Below are positions 18,540-27,437 of a DNA stretch of 64,000 nt, one piece after another. The translations under genes were made by a program, and so were the position numbers. This stretch comes from Octadecabacter arcticus 238 (lineage in GTDB: Bacteria; Pseudomonadota; Alphaproteobacteria; Rhodobacterales; Rhodobacteraceae), in NCBI RefSeq assembly GCF_000155735.2, contig NC_020908.1, positions 1,307,001 to 1,371,000 of the forward strand. Direction: 5' to 3'. Every line of letters starts with the position of its first letter. Within the stretch, counting starts at the first letter, position 1. The notes under the pieces were generated by a model. The model was not told the origin of the DNA and did not search any database. It saw nothing but the letters and a program-made list of their open reading frames with translations.

Positions 18540-19163
18540 TCAGGCCTTCGCGGCCAGTGCCGTTGCTAGATCGCCGTAGCCCGTGAGGCGGCGTTCAAAC
18601 GTGAGGCCGAGGCGCTCTGCATGTTGTTTGGCCAATTCGGTCAAGGCGGGATCATCGGTTTGGGCCTGATAGACCAGTGACTTGTAGTTGCCGAAATACA
18701 TGTCACGCAGTTCTGGGTGGCGATCCAACCCCAATGGTTTGACCACAAAAGCATCAAATTGGCGCACCAGAAAATCGGTCAGGTAGAAGCTGTAGATTTC
18801 GTCTTGCGCACCGAAAGCGTCGTTGCCCTCAAAGAATGAATAGCAGTGCGGGCCTTGCACCATTTCGACGCCGAGCCTGTCGCAAAGTCGTTGCAACATG
18901 CCCCCAGTGCCGCAATCGGCATAGACTACGAACACGTCGTCATAGGCATCGCGATGTTTCAGGACGGCCTTTTCTACGGCGTCGGGGATTTGGTCGGGGT
19001 GCACGTGCAAAATCGCGGGGAGGCAGTGCAAATCCATATGCGACCAGCCGTTTGCCTTTATCAGATCGAGGATTTCGCGCGCCAGTGCGCCGCACGCCAA
19101 CAAAAGGATGCGGCCCTGTCCCTTGGGCGCGAGTCCGTCGGTGGTGAGGGTCGCGTCATCCAT
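18540..19163 (-). CDS. DUF1638 family protein, associated with corrinoid methyltransferases
   Basis: 207 aa. The family is of unknown function and often lies beside cobalamin-dependent methyltransferase genes, as here. Conserved features seen are ILLLACGALAREI near the N-terminus, HCLPAILHVHPDQIP, YADCGTGGMLQ (Cys in a glycine loop) and GPHCYSFFEG. The several Cys and His residues could bind metal. It is the last gene of the leftward methyltransferase cluster, and its start overlaps the GST stop by 8 bases. Confidence 0.82.
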   Translation of the reverse strand: MDDATLTTDGLAPKGQGRILLLACGALAREILDLIKANGWSHMDLHCLPAILHVHPDQIPDAVEKAVLKHRDAYDDVFVVYADCGTGGMLQRLCDRLGVEMVQGPHCYSFFEGNDAFGAQDEIYSFYLTDFLVRQFDAFVVKPLGLDRHPELRDMYFGNYKSLVYQAQTDDPALTELAKQHAERLGLTFERRLTGYGDLATALAAKA

Positions 19164-19761
19164 GGAGTGCTGCGACTTTGGCCACGGCAGGGCGCGCTTT
19201 CATGGCTGCAAAATGCGCTGCGAGTTTGGGGTAGTTGGCAATGGCCACGCCGTCCCCCTCAAACCAGCGGTAAACGGCGTAAAGATGGATGTCAGCGATG
19301 CAATAACTGCCAAGGAACCAACCCGCGTTTGGCAAAACGGCCTCGATAACGCTACAGCTGTCGGCCATGGTTTCTGTCACTTTCGCGGCCATGGATACGT
19401 GGGCAGCCGGATCGTCAGACCAGCGGGCAGCGCGTGGACCATGGGCGTGGTTAACGTGCACTGTCGCGGCAAGGAAGCTGATCAATTCACGCGCGCGCGC
19501 TTTTTGAAATGGATCAGATTGCATAAATTTATCCGATATATCAGCGATATAATCGAGAATTGCGGGCGTTTCGGTGAGGTGGCCATATTCGGTCAGTAAC
19601 GCGGGGAGGCGGCCTTTGGGGTTTATAGCCAGAAATTCGGGGCTGCGCTGCTCCCCCTGAATAATGCTGATCCAGTGGATCGTGTAGGGCAGGCCGGCCT
19701 CTTCCAAGGCCACATGCGCCGCAACCGCGACGGTGCCTTGGGGTGCATAAAGCGTCAACAT
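19156..19761 (-). CDS. Glutathione S-transferase family protein
   Basis: 201-aa cytosolic enzyme with an N-terminal thioredoxin-like domain (LTLYAPQGTVAVAAHVALEEAGLPY; NPKGRLPALLTEYGHLTETPAILDYI, with the cis-Pro and the glutathione-contacting E-T pair) and a C-terminal all-helical domain. It lies between the corrinoid protein and DUF1638 on the same strand. The spacing (76 bases upstream, overlap downstream) suggests cotranscription. Substrate unknown. Confidence 0.88.
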   Translation of the reverse strand: MLTLYAPQGTVAVAAHVALEEAGLPYTIHWISIIQGEQRSPEFLAINPKGRLPALLTEYGHLTETPAILDYIADISDKFMQSDPFQKARARELISFLAATVHVNHAHGPRAARWSDDPAAHVSMAAKVTETMADSCSVIEAVLPNAGWFLGSYCIADIHLYAVYRWFEGDGVAIANYPKLAAHFAAMKARPAVAKVAALHG

Positions 19762-19836
19762 CTCGTGTCCCTTCAGAATAAAAACGCGCCCGAGGGGCTG
19801 GCCACCGGACGCGCTTCATAGCCGAGCAAAGCAGTC

Positions 19837-20541
19837 TTAGGCGGTTGCGCCTTGGTTGTGCTTGCGGGCCATAAACGCCTTTGCGGTTTCAACGGCAACG
19901 GCGGCGTCGCGGCAATAGGCGTCTGCGCCGATGGCCTTGCCGAATTCTTCGTTCAACGGTGCGCCGCCGACCAGCACGATCAGATCGTCGCGGATGCCCT
20001 GTTCGATCATCGTGTCGATCACCACCTTCATATAAGGCATCGTCGTGGTGAGCAGGGCAGACATGCCTAAAATGTCGGGTTCCTCAGCCGCAATCGCCTC
20101 AAGGTAGCCTTCGACGGCATTGTTGATGCCAAGGTCCACGACCTCGAATCCGGCGCCTTCCATCATCATCGACACAAGGTTCTTTCCGATGTCATGGATG
20201 TCGCCTTTGACCGTGCCGATGACCATTTTTCCCACACGCGGCGCGCCGGTTTCGGCCAGCAGCGGTTTAAGGATGAACATCCCGCCCTTCATGGCGTTGG
20301 CGGCCAGCAAGACCTCTGGCACAAACAAGATGCCATCGCGGAAATCGTGGCCCACAATCGTCATGCCGCCGACAAGCGCCTTGGTCAGGATGTCGTAGGG
20401 GGTCCATTTGCGTGCCAGCAGGATGTTCACGGCTTCTTCGATTTCTTCTTTCAAGCCATCGTAGAGGTCGTCGAACATTTGCGCGACGAGATCGTCGTCG
20501 TTCAGTTCGCTTAGAATGATGTCGCCTTGATCGTCGGACAT
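19837..20541 (-). CDS. Cobalamin-binding corrinoid protein of a split methionine synthase
   Basis: 234 aa carrying methylcobalamin. A helical cap (residues about 20-95) precedes the B12-binding domain with GTVKGDIHDIGKN (the DxHxxG motif that ligates cobalt), MMMEGAGFEVVDLG and the second loop MSALLTTTMPYMK and LVGGAP. The start at ATG 20541 (MSDDQGD) gives the usual family length; an ORF extension to 20643 looks spurious. It follows the homocysteine methyltransferase gene, and with it makes two of the pieces that MetH normally fuses. Confidence 0.9.
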   Translation of the reverse strand: MSDDQGDIILSELNDDDLVAQMFDDLYDGLKEEIEEAVNILLARKWTPYDILTKALVGGMTIVGHDFRDGILFVPEVLLAANAMKGGMFILKPLLAETGAPRVGKMVIGTVKGDIHDIGKNLVSMMMEGAGFEVVDLGINNAVEGYLEAIAAEEPDILGMSALLTTTMPYMKVVIDTMIEQGIRDDLIVLVGGAPLNEEFGKAIGADAYCRDAAVAVETAKAFMARKHNQGATA

Positions 20542-20755
20542 GTCAGAACCTTTTGATGTGTTGTTGCCTGATTTGCGCTGAATTGGCGCATTTGGTCTGG
20601 GACGATTGCGACATAGCGTGCCCATGCAGCGACGGGACTGCAAATGAATACTTTGCGCGAGTATAATAAGGCGGGTTCACTTGGTCGTACATTGTTCGGT
20701 GCTGGTACACTGAATGATCTGGGTCAAAAGAGGTTCACAGCAACGCAACGGGGCC

Positions 20756-21793
20756 TTAGCTGCGTTTGCGTCCGCGTCGAGGTGCACGCACTGGTCCTGC
20801 GCTGTCTGTACCGTCTGACACCGATGAAAATCCGCCTAGTCCGGCTACAATGGCTTCTAGTGTGGGGGCATCCGCCTCAGGGCGGGATTCCAGTGCTGCT
20901 CGCATGGCACGCAAATGATCCGGCGTCGTACCACAGCAGCCGCCGATGATTGTGGCCCCGCTGTCGCGGGCAAGGCAGGCGTAATCGGCCATCAGGTCCG
21001 GTGTGCCGTCGTAGTGGATGTGACCTTCTACGTATTTCGGAATGCCGGCATTGCCTTTGGCAATGATGGGTTGTTCTGGTCCGGCGGCCCCGAAACCCAG
21101 AACGGTTCGCAACAGATCAGACGCGCCAACGCCGCAGTTTGCGCCAAACGCAATCGGCGGATTGGGCAGTTTTCCGACCAGTTTCACCAATTCTGCGCTG
21201 GTCAGGCCCATCATCGTGCGCCCTGCAGTGTCAAAGCTCATGGTGCCGCACCATGGCATGTCGGCCAAGGCAAAGGCTTCCGCGGCGGCTTTGAATTCTT
21301 CGCCTGCGGAAATTGTCTCACACCACAAAACGTCTGCGCCCCCTGCTTTCAGGCCTTCGGCCTGCTCGTGAAACATCTCGACTGCGCGGTCGTGGGTCAG
21401 GGACCCCATCGGGGTCATAATCTCACCGGTTGGGCCGACGGACCCGGCAACGACCACCTTGCGGCCAGATTTATCAGCAACTTCACGCGCGATTTCAGCA
21501 GCCACTTTGTTGATTTCATGCACTTTACCTTCACCATTATGGAGCTTTAGACGCGATGCATTTCCACCGAAAGTATTGGTGAGGAAGATATCGGAACCAG
21601 CGTCGACCGCGCCCTTATAGAGCGCCGTAATCCGGTCGCGATGTTCAAAGTTCCAGAACTCAGGCGCGTCGCCCGATTGCAGCCCCATGTTGAATAATGT
21701 CGTGCCCGTTGCACCATCAGCAAGCAGCCAATCACGGGTTGCAAGCAGGTCAGACAGGGCATTTTGCTGGATATGAGGCTGTGTGGTCGACAT
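20756..21793 (-). CDS. Homocysteine S-methyltransferase (methionine synthase homocysteine module / BmtB-like)
   Basis: 345 aa. Methylates homocysteine to methionine, taking the methyl group from the corrinoid partner or from betaine. It shows the ADGATGTTLFNMG start of the barrel, TNTFGGNASRL, and the zinc ligands FGANCGVG (first Cys) and IIGGCCGTTPDH (two Cys). The C-terminus ends in a basic tail RAPRRGRKRS. It lies 214 bases upstream of the corrinoid gene on the same strand. No pterin-binding methyltransferase or reactivation module is in the window. Betaine as donor is the main alternative. Confidence 0.88.
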   Translation of the reverse strand: MSTTQPHIQQNALSDLLATRDWLLADGATGTTLFNMGLQSGDAPEFWNFEHRDRITALYKGAVDAGSDIFLTNTFGGNASRLKLHNGEGKVHEINKVAAEIAREVADKSGRKVVVAGSVGPTGEIMTPMGSLTHDRAVEMFHEQAEGLKAGGADVLWCETISAGEEFKAAAEAFALADMPWCGTMSFDTAGRTMMGLTSAELVKLVGKLPNPPIAFGANCGVGASDLLRTVLGFGAAGPEQPIIAKGNAGIPKYVEGHIHYDGTPDLMADYACLARDSGATIIGGCCGTTPDHLRAMRAALESRPEADAPTLEAIVAGLGGFSSVSDGTDSAGPVRAPRRGRKRS

Positions 21794-22117
21794 CGCGGAG
21801 CGCTCCTAAAAGGGGATGCAATCGCTTCGCATGGTGGTGGCGTGCGCGCAAATGAATAATCCTCATTATTTCGCTGAGTAGGATTGAGGTCACGCAGTGC
21901 CGTTGGCTGGAAGATGTCATAGGCCAGCGGTGTGATTGCGAATGTCAGATGAAAAATATTGGACGTCTACATATAGAACGGCGGCCATCATAGGCGGATG
22001 TGATGGTCGTCGGTGTCATAATGGAAAGGCCAGCGCATCTTTCGATGGGCTGGCCTAACAAGTTGTCGCGAATTGCAATCGGATCTTCCTGAGATCAGCC
22101 TGAAGGCCGACTGGAAA
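21794..22117. other. Intergenic region upstream of the methionine-synthase cluster
   Basis: No gene is visible. It must carry the leftward promoter of the homocysteine methyltransferase gene. An inverted repeat AATAAT-CCTC-ATTATT sits at 21855-21870, about 60 bases upstream of that ATG, a plausible operator or promoter element. No SAM-responsive riboswitch pattern was recognised. A strong hairpin lies at 22027-22056. Confidence 0.45.
22027..22056 (-). terminator. Hairpin after the DUF1476 gene, probable terminator
   Basis: AGGCCAGC and GCTGGCCT form a perfect 8-bp stem around a 14-base loop, about 60 bases beyond the stop of the leftward DUF1476 gene. The tail on that strand starts TTT but is not a long U-run, so termination may be weak. 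Confidence 0.45.
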
Positions 22118-22432
22118 TTAAACCTCTTTGATCAATTGGCCTTTGGCCTGCGCCATGCATTCCGCCATTTTCGCGCGGGTCGTGGCCTCATCAGATAGAT
22201 GGCCCACATCTTTGAACAGCTTGCGGTAGACGTCTTCGTGGCCCGCTTCTTCAAAGTCGGCTTTGATAACTTCTTTGGCGTAGGCCAAGGCGTCGTCGCC
22301 TTCTTTGCCCATCAAACCGGCAGCCCACAGGCCAACAAGCTTATTTCGGCGGGCCTCTGCCTTGAATTGCATGTCTGCGTCATGGGCGAATTTGTTTTCG
22401 AATGCGTTCTCACGATCATCAAAACCGGACAT
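22118..22432 (-). CDS. F1-ATPase inhibitor zeta subunit (DUF1476)
   Basis: 104 aa. Alphaproteobacterial zeta subunits bind F1-ATPase and block ATP hydrolysis. The N-terminus MSGFDDRENAFENKFAHDAD is the inhibitory and signature segment, followed by a four-helix fold (EARRNKLVGLWAAGLMG; YAKEVIKADFEEAG; RAKMAECMAQAKGQLI). Normal length. It is divergent from purC, an arrangement common in Rhodobacterales. Confidence 0.93.
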   Translation of the reverse strand: MSGFDDRENAFENKFAHDADMQFKAEARRNKLVGLWAAGLMGKEGDDALAYAKEVIKADFEEAGHEDVYRKLFKDVGHLSDEATTRAKMAECMAQAKGQLIKEV

Positions 22433-22593
22433 TTCATACTCCTTGAGGTGTTCTTGTAGCGATCGAATAAGATATGACCACGTCCACGCTTGCCCGCAAG
22501 GGGGGCTTGGCTTATGACGCCGCTATAGGGGACTTTTTGCCCGCTTTGAGCCTCAAGGCGACATGATTAATCCTTGGACCCGCAGGAGACAGC

Positions 22594-23355
22594 ATGGCAC
22601 GTCGTAAACTGGTGTATGAAGGCAAGGCAAAGATCCTTTATGAGGGTACAGAGCCGGGGACGCTTGTTCAGTATTTCAAGGACGACGCGACTGCGTTTAA
22701 CGCCCAAAAGAAAGGAATCATCGACGGCAAGGGTGTGTTGAACAACCGCCTGTCGGAATTCTTTATGTTGGGGCTGGCGCGCATCGGTGTGCCGACGCAT
22801 TTCATTCGCCGCCTGAACATGCGCGAACAGCTTATCCGTCAGGTTGAGATTATCCCGCTCGAAGTGATTGTGCGCAATTTTGCTGCCGGAACCATGGCCA
22901 AGCGGTTGGGCATGGAAGAAGGCACACCGCTGCCGCGTCCGATCGTCGAATTTTCCTATAAAGACGACGCGCTTGGCGATCCGTTGGTACCAGAAGAATA
23001 CATCATCGCCTTTGGCTGGGCGTCCCAGCAGGACCTTGATGACATTATTGCGTTGGCGTTGCGGGTTAACGATTTCATGGCAGGGGTCATGCACGGCGTC
23101 GGAATCAAGCTGATCGATTTCAAAATCGAAGTTGGCCGCGTTTGGGACAATGATTTCATGCGCTTGATTGTGGCTGATGAAATCAGCCCTGACAGCTGCC
23201 GTTTGTGGGATATCGAATCTGGTCGCAAGCTGGACAAAGACGTGTTCCGCCAAGATTTAGGTGATTTGGCGGATGCATACACCGAGGTCGCCAAGCGGCT
23301 TGGCGTTTTGCCGTCGAATGCGACGCATATGCCAAAACCAACACTCATTAACTAA
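22594..23355 (+). CDS. purC: Phosphoribosylaminoimidazole-succinocarboxamide synthase
   Basis: SAICAR synthetase: ATP-dependent ligation of aspartate to CAIR in purine synthesis. 253 aa. Key segments are [11 protein letters not shown] (nucleotide loop), [42 protein letters not shown] and [13 protein letters not shown]. It opens a purC-purS-purQ run; purL is not in the window. Confidence 0.97.
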   Translation: MARRKLVYEGKAKILYEGTEPGTLVQYFKDDATAFNAQKKGIIDGKGVLNNRLSEFFMLGLARIGVPTHFIRRLNMREQLIRQVEIIPLEVIVRNFAAGTMAKRLGMEEGTPLPRPIVEFSYKDDALGDPLVPEEYIIAFGWASQQDLDDIIALALRVNDFMAGVMHGVGIKLIDFKIEVGRVWDNDFMRLIVADEISPDSCRLWDIESGRKLDKDVFRQDLGDLADAYTEVAKRLGVLPSNATHMPKPTLIN

Positions 23356-23377
23356 GTAAATTAAAGGGATAGACGCC

Positions 23378-23608
23378 ATGAAAGCCCGCGTGCACGTGAT
23401 GTTGAAGGAGGGCGTTTTGGACCCACAGGGCGCTGCGGTGAAACACGCACTTGGCGCGCTCGGGTTTGAGGGCGTCAATGGCGTGCGTCAAGGAAAAGTG
23501 ATCGAACTTGATCTCGCCGATGGCACAACCGAGGCCCAAGTCGGTGAGATGTGTGAAAAGCTGCTCGCCAATATGGTCATCGAGAGCTACCGGATCGACC
23601 TTCTATGA
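23378..23608 (+). CDS. purS: FGAM synthase, PurS subunit
   Basis: 76-aa subunit of the three-part PurLQS phosphoribosylformylglycinamidine synthase, bridging PurL and PurQ for ammonia transfer. Typical sequence: [29 protein letters not shown] then a GKVIELDL beta strand. It starts 22 bases after purC, and its stop overlaps purQ by 4 bases. Confidence 0.95.
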   Translation: MKARVHVMLKEGVLDPQGAAVKHALGALGFEGVNGVRQGKVIELDLADGTTEAQVGEMCEKLLANMVIESYRIDLL

Positions 23609-24273
23609 AGGCGGCAGTGATCCAGTTTCCCGGATCCAACTGCGACCGGGATATGGCCGTAGCGTTGGAAAAATCCGGCGCGGACGTGCAGGTCGTTTGG
23701 CATAAGGATGCGGTGCTGCCATCGGGCGTTGATCTGGTCGCAATCCCCGGTGGATTTTCGTTTGGTGATTATCTGCGCTGCGGCGCGATTGCCGCCAATT
23801 CGCCGATTTGCCGCGCGGTTGTCGATCACGCCAATGCCGGTGGATACGTCTTAGGTGTTTGTAATGGCTTCCAAATTTTGACTGAAACAGGGTTGTTGCC
23901 TGGTGCATTGTTGCGCAATGCGGCGCTGAAATACATCTGCCGCACGGTGGGTCTGAAGATCGAAACCGCCAATTCTGCCTATACCGAAAGCTATAGTACA
24001 GGCAGCGAAATCGGTGTTCCGATTGCACATCACGACGGCAATTATTTCGCCGATGATGCCACGATTGCGCGACTTACGGGCGATGATCGCGTGGCGTTTA
24101 CCTATACCGATAACCCAAACGGCAGCCGTGCGGATATTGCAGGGATTTTGTCGCAGAACCGCCGCGTTCTTGGGATGATGCCGCACCCTGAACGTGCGTT
24201 TGAAGACGCCCACGGAAACACCGACGGCCAGCGCCTTTTCGCCGGTTTGATGGCGCAGTTGACGTCTGCCTGA
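23605..24273 (+). CDS. purQ: FGAM synthase, glutaminase subunit PurQ
   Basis: Class I glutamine amidotransferase that supplies ammonia to PurL. 222 aa. The catalytic cysteine is in [10 protein letters not shown] (about residue 86). The His/Glu pair lies in [14 protein letters not shown]. The N-terminus [15 protein letters not shown] is the PurQ signature. Coupled to purS by an ATGA overlap. Confidence 0.97.
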   Translation: MKAAVIQFPGSNCDRDMAVALEKSGADVQVVWHKDAVLPSGVDLVAIPGGFSFGDYLRCGAIAANSPICRAVVDHANAGGYVLGVCNGFQILTETGLLPGALLRNAALKYICRTVGLKIETANSAYTESYSTGSEIGVPIAHHDGNYFADDATIARLTGDDRVAFTYTDNPNGSRADIAGILSQNRRVLGMMPHPERAFEDAHGNTDGQRLFAGLMAQLTSA

Positions 24274-24310
24274 AGGCTAAGATGGACGGCGCAGGGGTGG
24301 GGCGGTAAGA

Positions 24311-26083
24311 TTGCTACATGTTTTGGTGCATCATTTGAGACGGCGCCGCCTTTCGGCAGTCTGGTGGACGCGCATCCTGGTGATCGCGCTTGTTACACTT
24401 GGCTGCGTGGTCGTCGTTACATCTAACCGGCTTTTGACTGAACGCTTTACCGAACGCACGCGCGGCGCGGCGGATGTGCGGCTGGCGCTGTATTCCGCCA
24501 ATCTGATCAGTGAACTCCAGCGAAATTCCATTGTGCCGCAACTGTTGGCACGCGACCCCGCTTTGATTGGTGCGCTGAATTCCGGCGACTTCGCCCAATC
24601 CTCGGCGCGGCTGTTGTCGTTCGTGGATGAGATTGGCGCCGCATCTTTGGTTTTGATGGACACGGATGGGCGCATCGTGGCGGCAACCAACCGCGAACGG
24701 CTTGGTGAAAACCAACGCAGTCAGAGTTCATTCGTGGACGCGCTGCGATCCAATGTGACCGTCTTCACGGTTGATGAACGTGACGAGGGCGGTTTTTCAT
24801 TCACCTATTCGCGTCGCGTAGATGACAGCAGTCTGGGCGTTGGTGTTGTGTCGGTCGAAGTGGACCTTGCAAAGCTTGAGCGGTCTTGGGCGGGCATTTC
24901 GGATGCTGTCATGGTGCTGGATAGTGAAGGACGCGCGATTTTGGCAACCGAGCCGCGCTGGCGGGGCCGCTTGGAAGCAGACGCGCTGGACCTGCTTGAA
25001 CCGCAAACGGCCATTGAACGCACGCTTCGTGGCACGCCCGATTGGTCCGCGTTGCCGATTGACGCGTATCTTCGTGGTGACGGTGTGATGCGCCAAGAAC
25101 TACGCGTGCAGTTCCAAGGCTGGCGCATAGTTAGTTTCACGACGTTTCAGTCTGTTCGCGAGCGGGTAAATTCAATCATCGCGTTGGAAATCATGGGCTT
25201 CGCTATACTGCTGGCGGGATTATTCTGGATATTGTCGCGCAGATCAAATGTTGCCGCGCGGATGTTTCAGTTGGAATCGGCGGAGCTTCGCCAGTTGAAC
25301 CGACGTTTGCAGCGGGAAATTGCCGAACGCAAGAAGGCCGAAAAGGACCTTGAGGTTGCCGAACAGACCGTCGCGCAGACGTCCAAGTTGGCCGCACTGG
25401 GTGAGATGTCGGCGGCTGTTTCCCATGAGCTGAACCAACCGCTTGCAGCGATGAAAACCTACCTTGCGGGGGCGCGGCTTTTGATTGCGCGCGAACGCCC
25501 TGATGAAGCCGTTGTTGCCGTGCAGCGCATCGACGGTTTGATCGAAAGGATGGCGGCAATTACCAAGCAGTTGAAATCCTACGCCCGCAAAGGCAAAGAC
25601 AGTCTTGAACCCGTTGATATTAAGGACGCGGTGCTATCGTCGCTGTCGATGATGGAACCACAATTACGCCAGCGGCAGGTTATCATTACACGCACTTTAC
25701 CAGATCAGCCGGTGATGATTTACGGCGATCGGATGCGGCTAGAACAGGTCATTATCAACCTGTTGCGCAACGCATTGGATGCGACAAAAATGGCCCTTGA
25801 ACCGAGCGTTGAAATCTTGCTTGTGCAGGGTGACGTGGCGCGCCTGTCAGTGCGCGATAACGGGTCGGGGATTGAGGACCTAGATGAGTTGTTTGAGCCG
25901 TTTTATACCACCAAGCAGGCGGGGGACGGCACCGGGCTGGGCCTTGCTATATCATCTGGCATCGTAAACGACTTCGGGGGACGCCTCACTGCGCGCAATT
26001 CCGACAAGGGTGGGGCTGTATTTGAAGTTGAACTGCCTATTTTAGGCGCAGACCTAGATCAAAACATAGAAGCAGCGGAGTAG
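24311..26083 (+). CDS. DctB-like sensor histidine kinase (first pair)
   Basis: Membrane sensor of about 590 aa, starting at a TTG or at nearby in-frame alternatives; no ATG lies close to the first helix. It has an N-terminal membrane helix (ILVIALVTLGCVVVVTS) and a periplasmic double-PAS-type domain of about 250 residues. A second helix (LEIMGFAILLAGLFWIL) and a coiled coil (RQLNRRLQREIAERKKAEKDLEVAEQ) follow. HisKA has EMSAAVSHELNQPLAAMKTYLAGAR, and the HATPase has NLLRNALDATK, DNGSGIEDLDELFEPFYTTK and GTGLGLAISSGIV. Four bases separate it from the response regulator. The ligand (probably an organic acid) is inferred from the family. Confidence 0.88.
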   Translation: MLHVLVHHLRRRRLSAVWWTRILVIALVTLGCVVVVTSNRLLTERFTERTRGAADVRLALYSANLISELQRNSIVPQLLARDPALIGALNSGDFAQSSARLLSFVDEIGAASLVLMDTDGRIVAATNRERLGENQRSQSSFVDALRSNVTVFTVDERDEGGFSFTYSRRVDDSSLGVGVVSVEVDLAKLERSWAGISDAVMVLDSEGRAILATEPRWRGRLEADALDLLEPQTAIERTLRGTPDWSALPIDAYLRGDGVMRQELRVQFQGWRIVSFTTFQSVRERVNSIIALEIMGFAILLAGLFWILSRRSNVAARMFQLESAELRQLNRRLQREIAERKKAEKDLEVAEQTVAQTSKLAALGEMSAAVSHELNQPLAAMKTYLAGARLLIARERPDEAVVAVQRIDGLIERMAAITKQLKSYARKGKDSLEPVDIKDAVLSSLSMMEPQLRQRQVIITRTLPDQPVMIYGDRMRLEQVIINLLRNALDATKMALEPSVEILLVQGDVARLSVRDNGSGIEDLDELFEPFYTTKQAGDGTGLGLAISSGIVNDFGGRLTARNSDKGGAVFEVELPILGADLDQNIEAAE

Positions 26084-26087
26084 CCAA

Positions 26088-27422
26088 ATGGCACAAGCCA
26101 TGAAGATCGCGATTGTGGACGACGAGCAGGACATGCGGCAATCAATCAGTCAATGGCTGGCGTTGTCGGGCTATGACACTGAAACTTTTGCCAGCGCCGA
26201 AGACGCGCTGAAAGGTGTCGGGCAGGATTATCCTGGCATTGTGGTCAGTGACATCAAGATGCCGGGCATGGACGGGATGCAGTTTCTCAAGAAACTGAAA
26301 GGCGTTGATAGTTCGCTGCCCGTCATCATGATCACCGGCCACGGCGATGTGCCAATGGCGGTTGAAGCAATGCGCATTGGTGCGTTTGATTTCCTCGAAA
26401 AGCCCTTCAATCCTGATCGCATGACTGAATTGGCCAAGAAAGCAACTGTTGCACGGCGACTGACGTTGGACAATCGCGCGCTGCGCCGTGAACTAAGCGA
26501 TGGTGGGGCGCTGATGAAAAAGCTCATCGGTGCGTCCCCTGTGATGGAGCGGCTGAGGGAAGATATCCTCGATCTCGGGCAGGCGGACGGTCATGTGTTG
26601 ATTGAGGGTGAAACCGGAACTGGCAAGACGTTGGTTGCCCACGCGCTGCATGCGGTCGGCGCGCGCGCCAACAAAAAATTCGTGCTGATTGCCTGTGCTG
26701 CCTACGAGGACGATGACTTGTCCAAGCGTTTGTTTGGGCCTGCCGGACAAGACGACCCGATCCCTGCGATCGAAGAAGCCCGTGGTGGCACGATCGTTCT
26801 TGAAGACGTCGAAGCCTTGTCAGAAACAAATCAGGCCCGTCTGCTAACGGCAATCAACGAACAGGGCACACCGTCCGAAACCCGCATCGTTGCAATTTGC
26901 AATTTACAGGACGAGGGCAAGACATGTGAAAGCGTATTGCGCAATGATCTGTTTTACCGCCTTGCGGCGTTGCGGATCACGGTGCCGCCATTGCGCACGC
27001 GCGGCGAAGACATTTTGACGTTGTTCACCCGTTTGGGCGAAGTGTTCGCAGATGAATACGGCTGCGACGCGCCGGAAGTATCAGCGCAGGAAGCCGCGCA
27101 ACTGCTGCAGGCGCCTTGGCCTGGCAACGTGCGCCAGCTGTATAATGTGGCCGAACGCGCGGTGCTGCAAAATCGCCGCGGAACGGGGTCCATTGCGTCC
27201 CTGTTGATGACCGAGGATGACGAAAGCCAGCCCGCCATCACCACCGAAGGCAAGCCACTGAAGGAATTCGTCGAGGCGTTCGAGCGGATGTTGATCGACA
27301 ACACCATGCGCCGCCACAAGGGGTCTATTGTGAATGTCATGGACGAGTTGTGCCTGCCACGCCGGACCTTGAACGAAAAGATGGCTAAGTATGGGCTGCA
27401 ACGGTCTGACTACCTCGGCTGA
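26088..27422 (+). CDS. DctD/NtrC-type response regulator without a GAFTGA loop
   Basis: 444 aa. The receiver domain has Asp55 in VVSDIKMPGMDG. The AAA+ domain has Walker A GETGTGKTLVAHALH (about residue 175) and a Walker B-like GGTIVLEDVEAL (Glu-Asp order reversed). The C-terminal Fis-type helix-turn-helix is MRRHKGSIVNVMDELCLPRRTLNEKMAKYGL. The stretch that should carry the sigma-54 contact loop GAFTGA reads LFGPAGQDDPIPAIEEARGG, so the loop is absent. By analogy with the NtrC of Rhodobacter, it may work with the housekeeping sigma factor. Paired with the kinase just upstream. Confidence 0.88.
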   Translation: MAQAMKIAIVDDEQDMRQSISQWLALSGYDTETFASAEDALKGVGQDYPGIVVSDIKMPGMDGMQFLKKLKGVDSSLPVIMITGHGDVPMAVEAMRIGAFDFLEKPFNPDRMTELAKKATVARRLTLDNRALRRELSDGGALMKKLIGASPVMERLREDILDLGQADGHVLIEGETGTGKTLVAHALHAVGARANKKFVLIACAAYEDDDLSKRLFGPAGQDDPIPAIEEARGGTIVLEDVEALSETNQARLLTAINEQGTPSETRIVAICNLQDEGKTCESVLRNDLFYRLAALRITVPPLRTRGEDILTLFTRLGEVFADEYGCDAPEVSAQEAAQLLQAPWPGNVRQLYNVAERAVLQNRRGTGSIASLLMTEDDESQPAITTEGKPLKEFVEAFERMLIDNTMRRHKGSIVNVMDELCLPRRTLNEKMAKYGLQRSDYLG

Positions 27423-27437
27423 TCTGGGCTGCACGAG

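Noticed and set aside
21794..22117. SAM- or SAH-responsive riboswitch before the homocysteine methyltransferase
   Set aside because: The region has hairpins, but I could not match the conserved core of any SAM/SAH riboswitch class.
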